Assembly: GCF_039729195.1 (NCBI RefSeq)
Contig: NZ_CP155796.1
Span: forward strand, 1,054,001 to 1,118,000
Source: Mycobacterium sp. DL
GTDB lineage: Bacteria; Actinomycetota; Actinomycetes; Mycobacteriales; Mycobacteriaceae
Reading direction: 5' to 3'
DNA: 64,000 bases
How positions within the stretch are numbered: position 1 is the first letter of the stretch; each line of letters begins with the position of its first letter. Position numbers and translations under genes: made by a program. A model generated the notes under the pieces. That model searched no databases. It worked only from the letters and a program-made list of their open reading frames with translations, and had not been told where the DNA came from. Below, piece by piece: positions 63,441 to 64,000 of this stretch.

Positions 63441-64000
63441 ATGTCCGAAACAACAGGTCGGGTGCTGCAACTGCTGGGCCTGTTGCAGTCCCGCCGCGTG
63501 TGGAGCGGCCAGGAGCTTGCCGAGAGGCTCCGGGTGACCACCCGAAGCGTCCGCCGCGACGTCGATCGGCTGCGGGAGCTCGGCTACCCCGTGCATGCCA
63601 GCACCGGGCACGGCGGCGGCTACCAGCTCGGCGCCGGGGCGGCGCTGCCGCCGCTGCTCCTCGATCCCGACGAGGCCGTCGCGATGGCGGTATGCCTGCG
63701 CGTGGCCGCAGGTGGCAGTGTCGCCGGCATCGGTGAGTCGGCGCTGCGCGCGCTGAGCAAGCTCGACCAGGTGATGCCCGCGAGGATGCGATCGCAGGTG
63801 TCCGCCGTACACGACGCCACGGTGACGCTGGGTGCCGCAACCGACACACCGGTCGATCCGGATGTGCTGATGACGCTCGCCCGTGCGAGTCGGGACCACG
63901 AACACGTGGCTGCCGGGTATGTCGACATCCGCGGCACCGCCACCCAACGGCGGTTGGAGCCCTACCAGCTCGTGACGACCGGGCGCCGCTGGTATCTGCT
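63441..64000 (+). CDS. HTH/WYL-type transcriptional regulator, N-terminal part
   Basis: The gene runs off the window's end after about 187 codons. It begins MSETTGRVLQLLGLLQSRRVWSGQELAERLRVTTRSVRRDVDRLRELGYPVHASTGHGGGYQLG, the HTH-11 domain of the YafY/PafBC group, and continues into the WYL-type region with a C-terminal GRRWYL at the visible end. Such regulators respond to nucleotides or small ligands. It is divergent from the DinB pair. Confidence 0.8.
   Translation, partial: MSETTGRVLQLLGLLQSRRVWSGQELAERLRVTTRSVRRDVDRLRELGYPVHASTGHGGGYQLGAGAALPPLLLDPDEAVAMAVCLRVAAGGSVAGIGESALRALSKLDQVMPARMRSQVSAVHDATVTLGAATDTPVDPDVLMTLARASRDHEHVAAGYVDIRGTATQRRLEPYQLVTTGRRWYL

Noticed and set aside
62089..63537. 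482-codon plus-strand frame across the DinB genes
   Set aside because: Its first part is the 83-bp repeat translated, and the rest is antisense to two conserved DinB proteins.

Overview
The window is high-GC actinobacterial DNA and almost certainly comes from a fast-growing Mycobacterium (Mycolicibacterium-type). It carries hadABC next to rpmG2, a secE-nusG-rplK-rplA block, two mycolic-acid-modifying methyltransferases, an antigen-85-type mycolyltransferase, an MMPL transporter and recCBD. From about 34 kb to 60 kb the order recC-recB-recD, echA3-like, DUF2510 protein, MBL hydrolase, tRNA-Thr, tRNA-Met, rpmG2, hadA-hadB-hadC, tRNA-Trp, secE, nusG, rplK, rplA, mmaA-type genes, lipG-like, ABC1 kinase follows the Rv0629c-Rv0647c region of M. 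tuberculosis from memory, with extra genes inserted.

Layout. 0-6 kb: the end of a HerA-like ATPase, a two-domain rhodanese, and a nitrilase/amidohydrolase/APC-permease operon divergent from a TetR gene over a perfect palindrome. 6-12.7 kb: PPOX protein, HExxH lipoprotein, Ag85-like protein with a polyproline tail, PhyH dioxygenase, MFS pump divergent from a MarR gene, EEP-fold hydrolase and a TspO-like membrane protein. 12.8-17.4 kb: glycogen phosphorylase and a membrane diguanylate cyclase. 17.3-22.2 kb: a translationally coupled MMPL / type III PKS / ICMT-like methyltransferase / flavoprotein operon, probably making and exporting a phenolic lipid or polyketide quinone. 22.3-26.1 kb: an M15 peptidase lipoprotein, a small membrane protein, and a tartrate/malate-type dehydrogenase coupled to a DASS transporter. 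26.2-30.3 kb: a three-gene operon that reads as TMA monooxygenase (Tmm), TMAO demethylase (Tdm; DUF1989 plus THF-binding domain) and a cupin. 30.4-33.8 kb: a large flippase-like protein with an internal pseudokinase and two tandem small secreted paralogues. 33.9-42.2 kb: recCBD. 42.3-49 kb: DUF3060 protein, NAD(P)H:acceptor flavoprotein, CorA-like transporter, EchA3-like crotonase, a DUF2235 protein that has lost its nucleophile, DUF2510 protein and MBL hydrolase. 49.1-54 kb: the tRNA, FAS-II dehydratase, secretion, transcription and ribosomal block. 54.4-64 kb: PE-PPE-type hydrolase with a repeat tail, two mycolate methyltransferases, LipG-like hydrolase, ABC1 kinase, DUF2236 protein with a divergent TetR gene, and two DinB-fold proteins next to a divergent WYL regulator cut by the window edge.

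The intergenic DNA is rich in long inverted repeats. Several share a GGAAT-N-GC-RTTCC core, and one 83-bp element occurs twice (33.84 kb and 62.16 kb) in the same orientation relative to the upstream gene's stop codon. No insertion sequence, prophage, CRISPR array or rRNA operon was seen. The candidates most worth follow-up are the Tmm-Tdm-cupin operon, the PKS/MMPL operon, the DUF2235 protein without its serine, and the dispersed hairpin elements.
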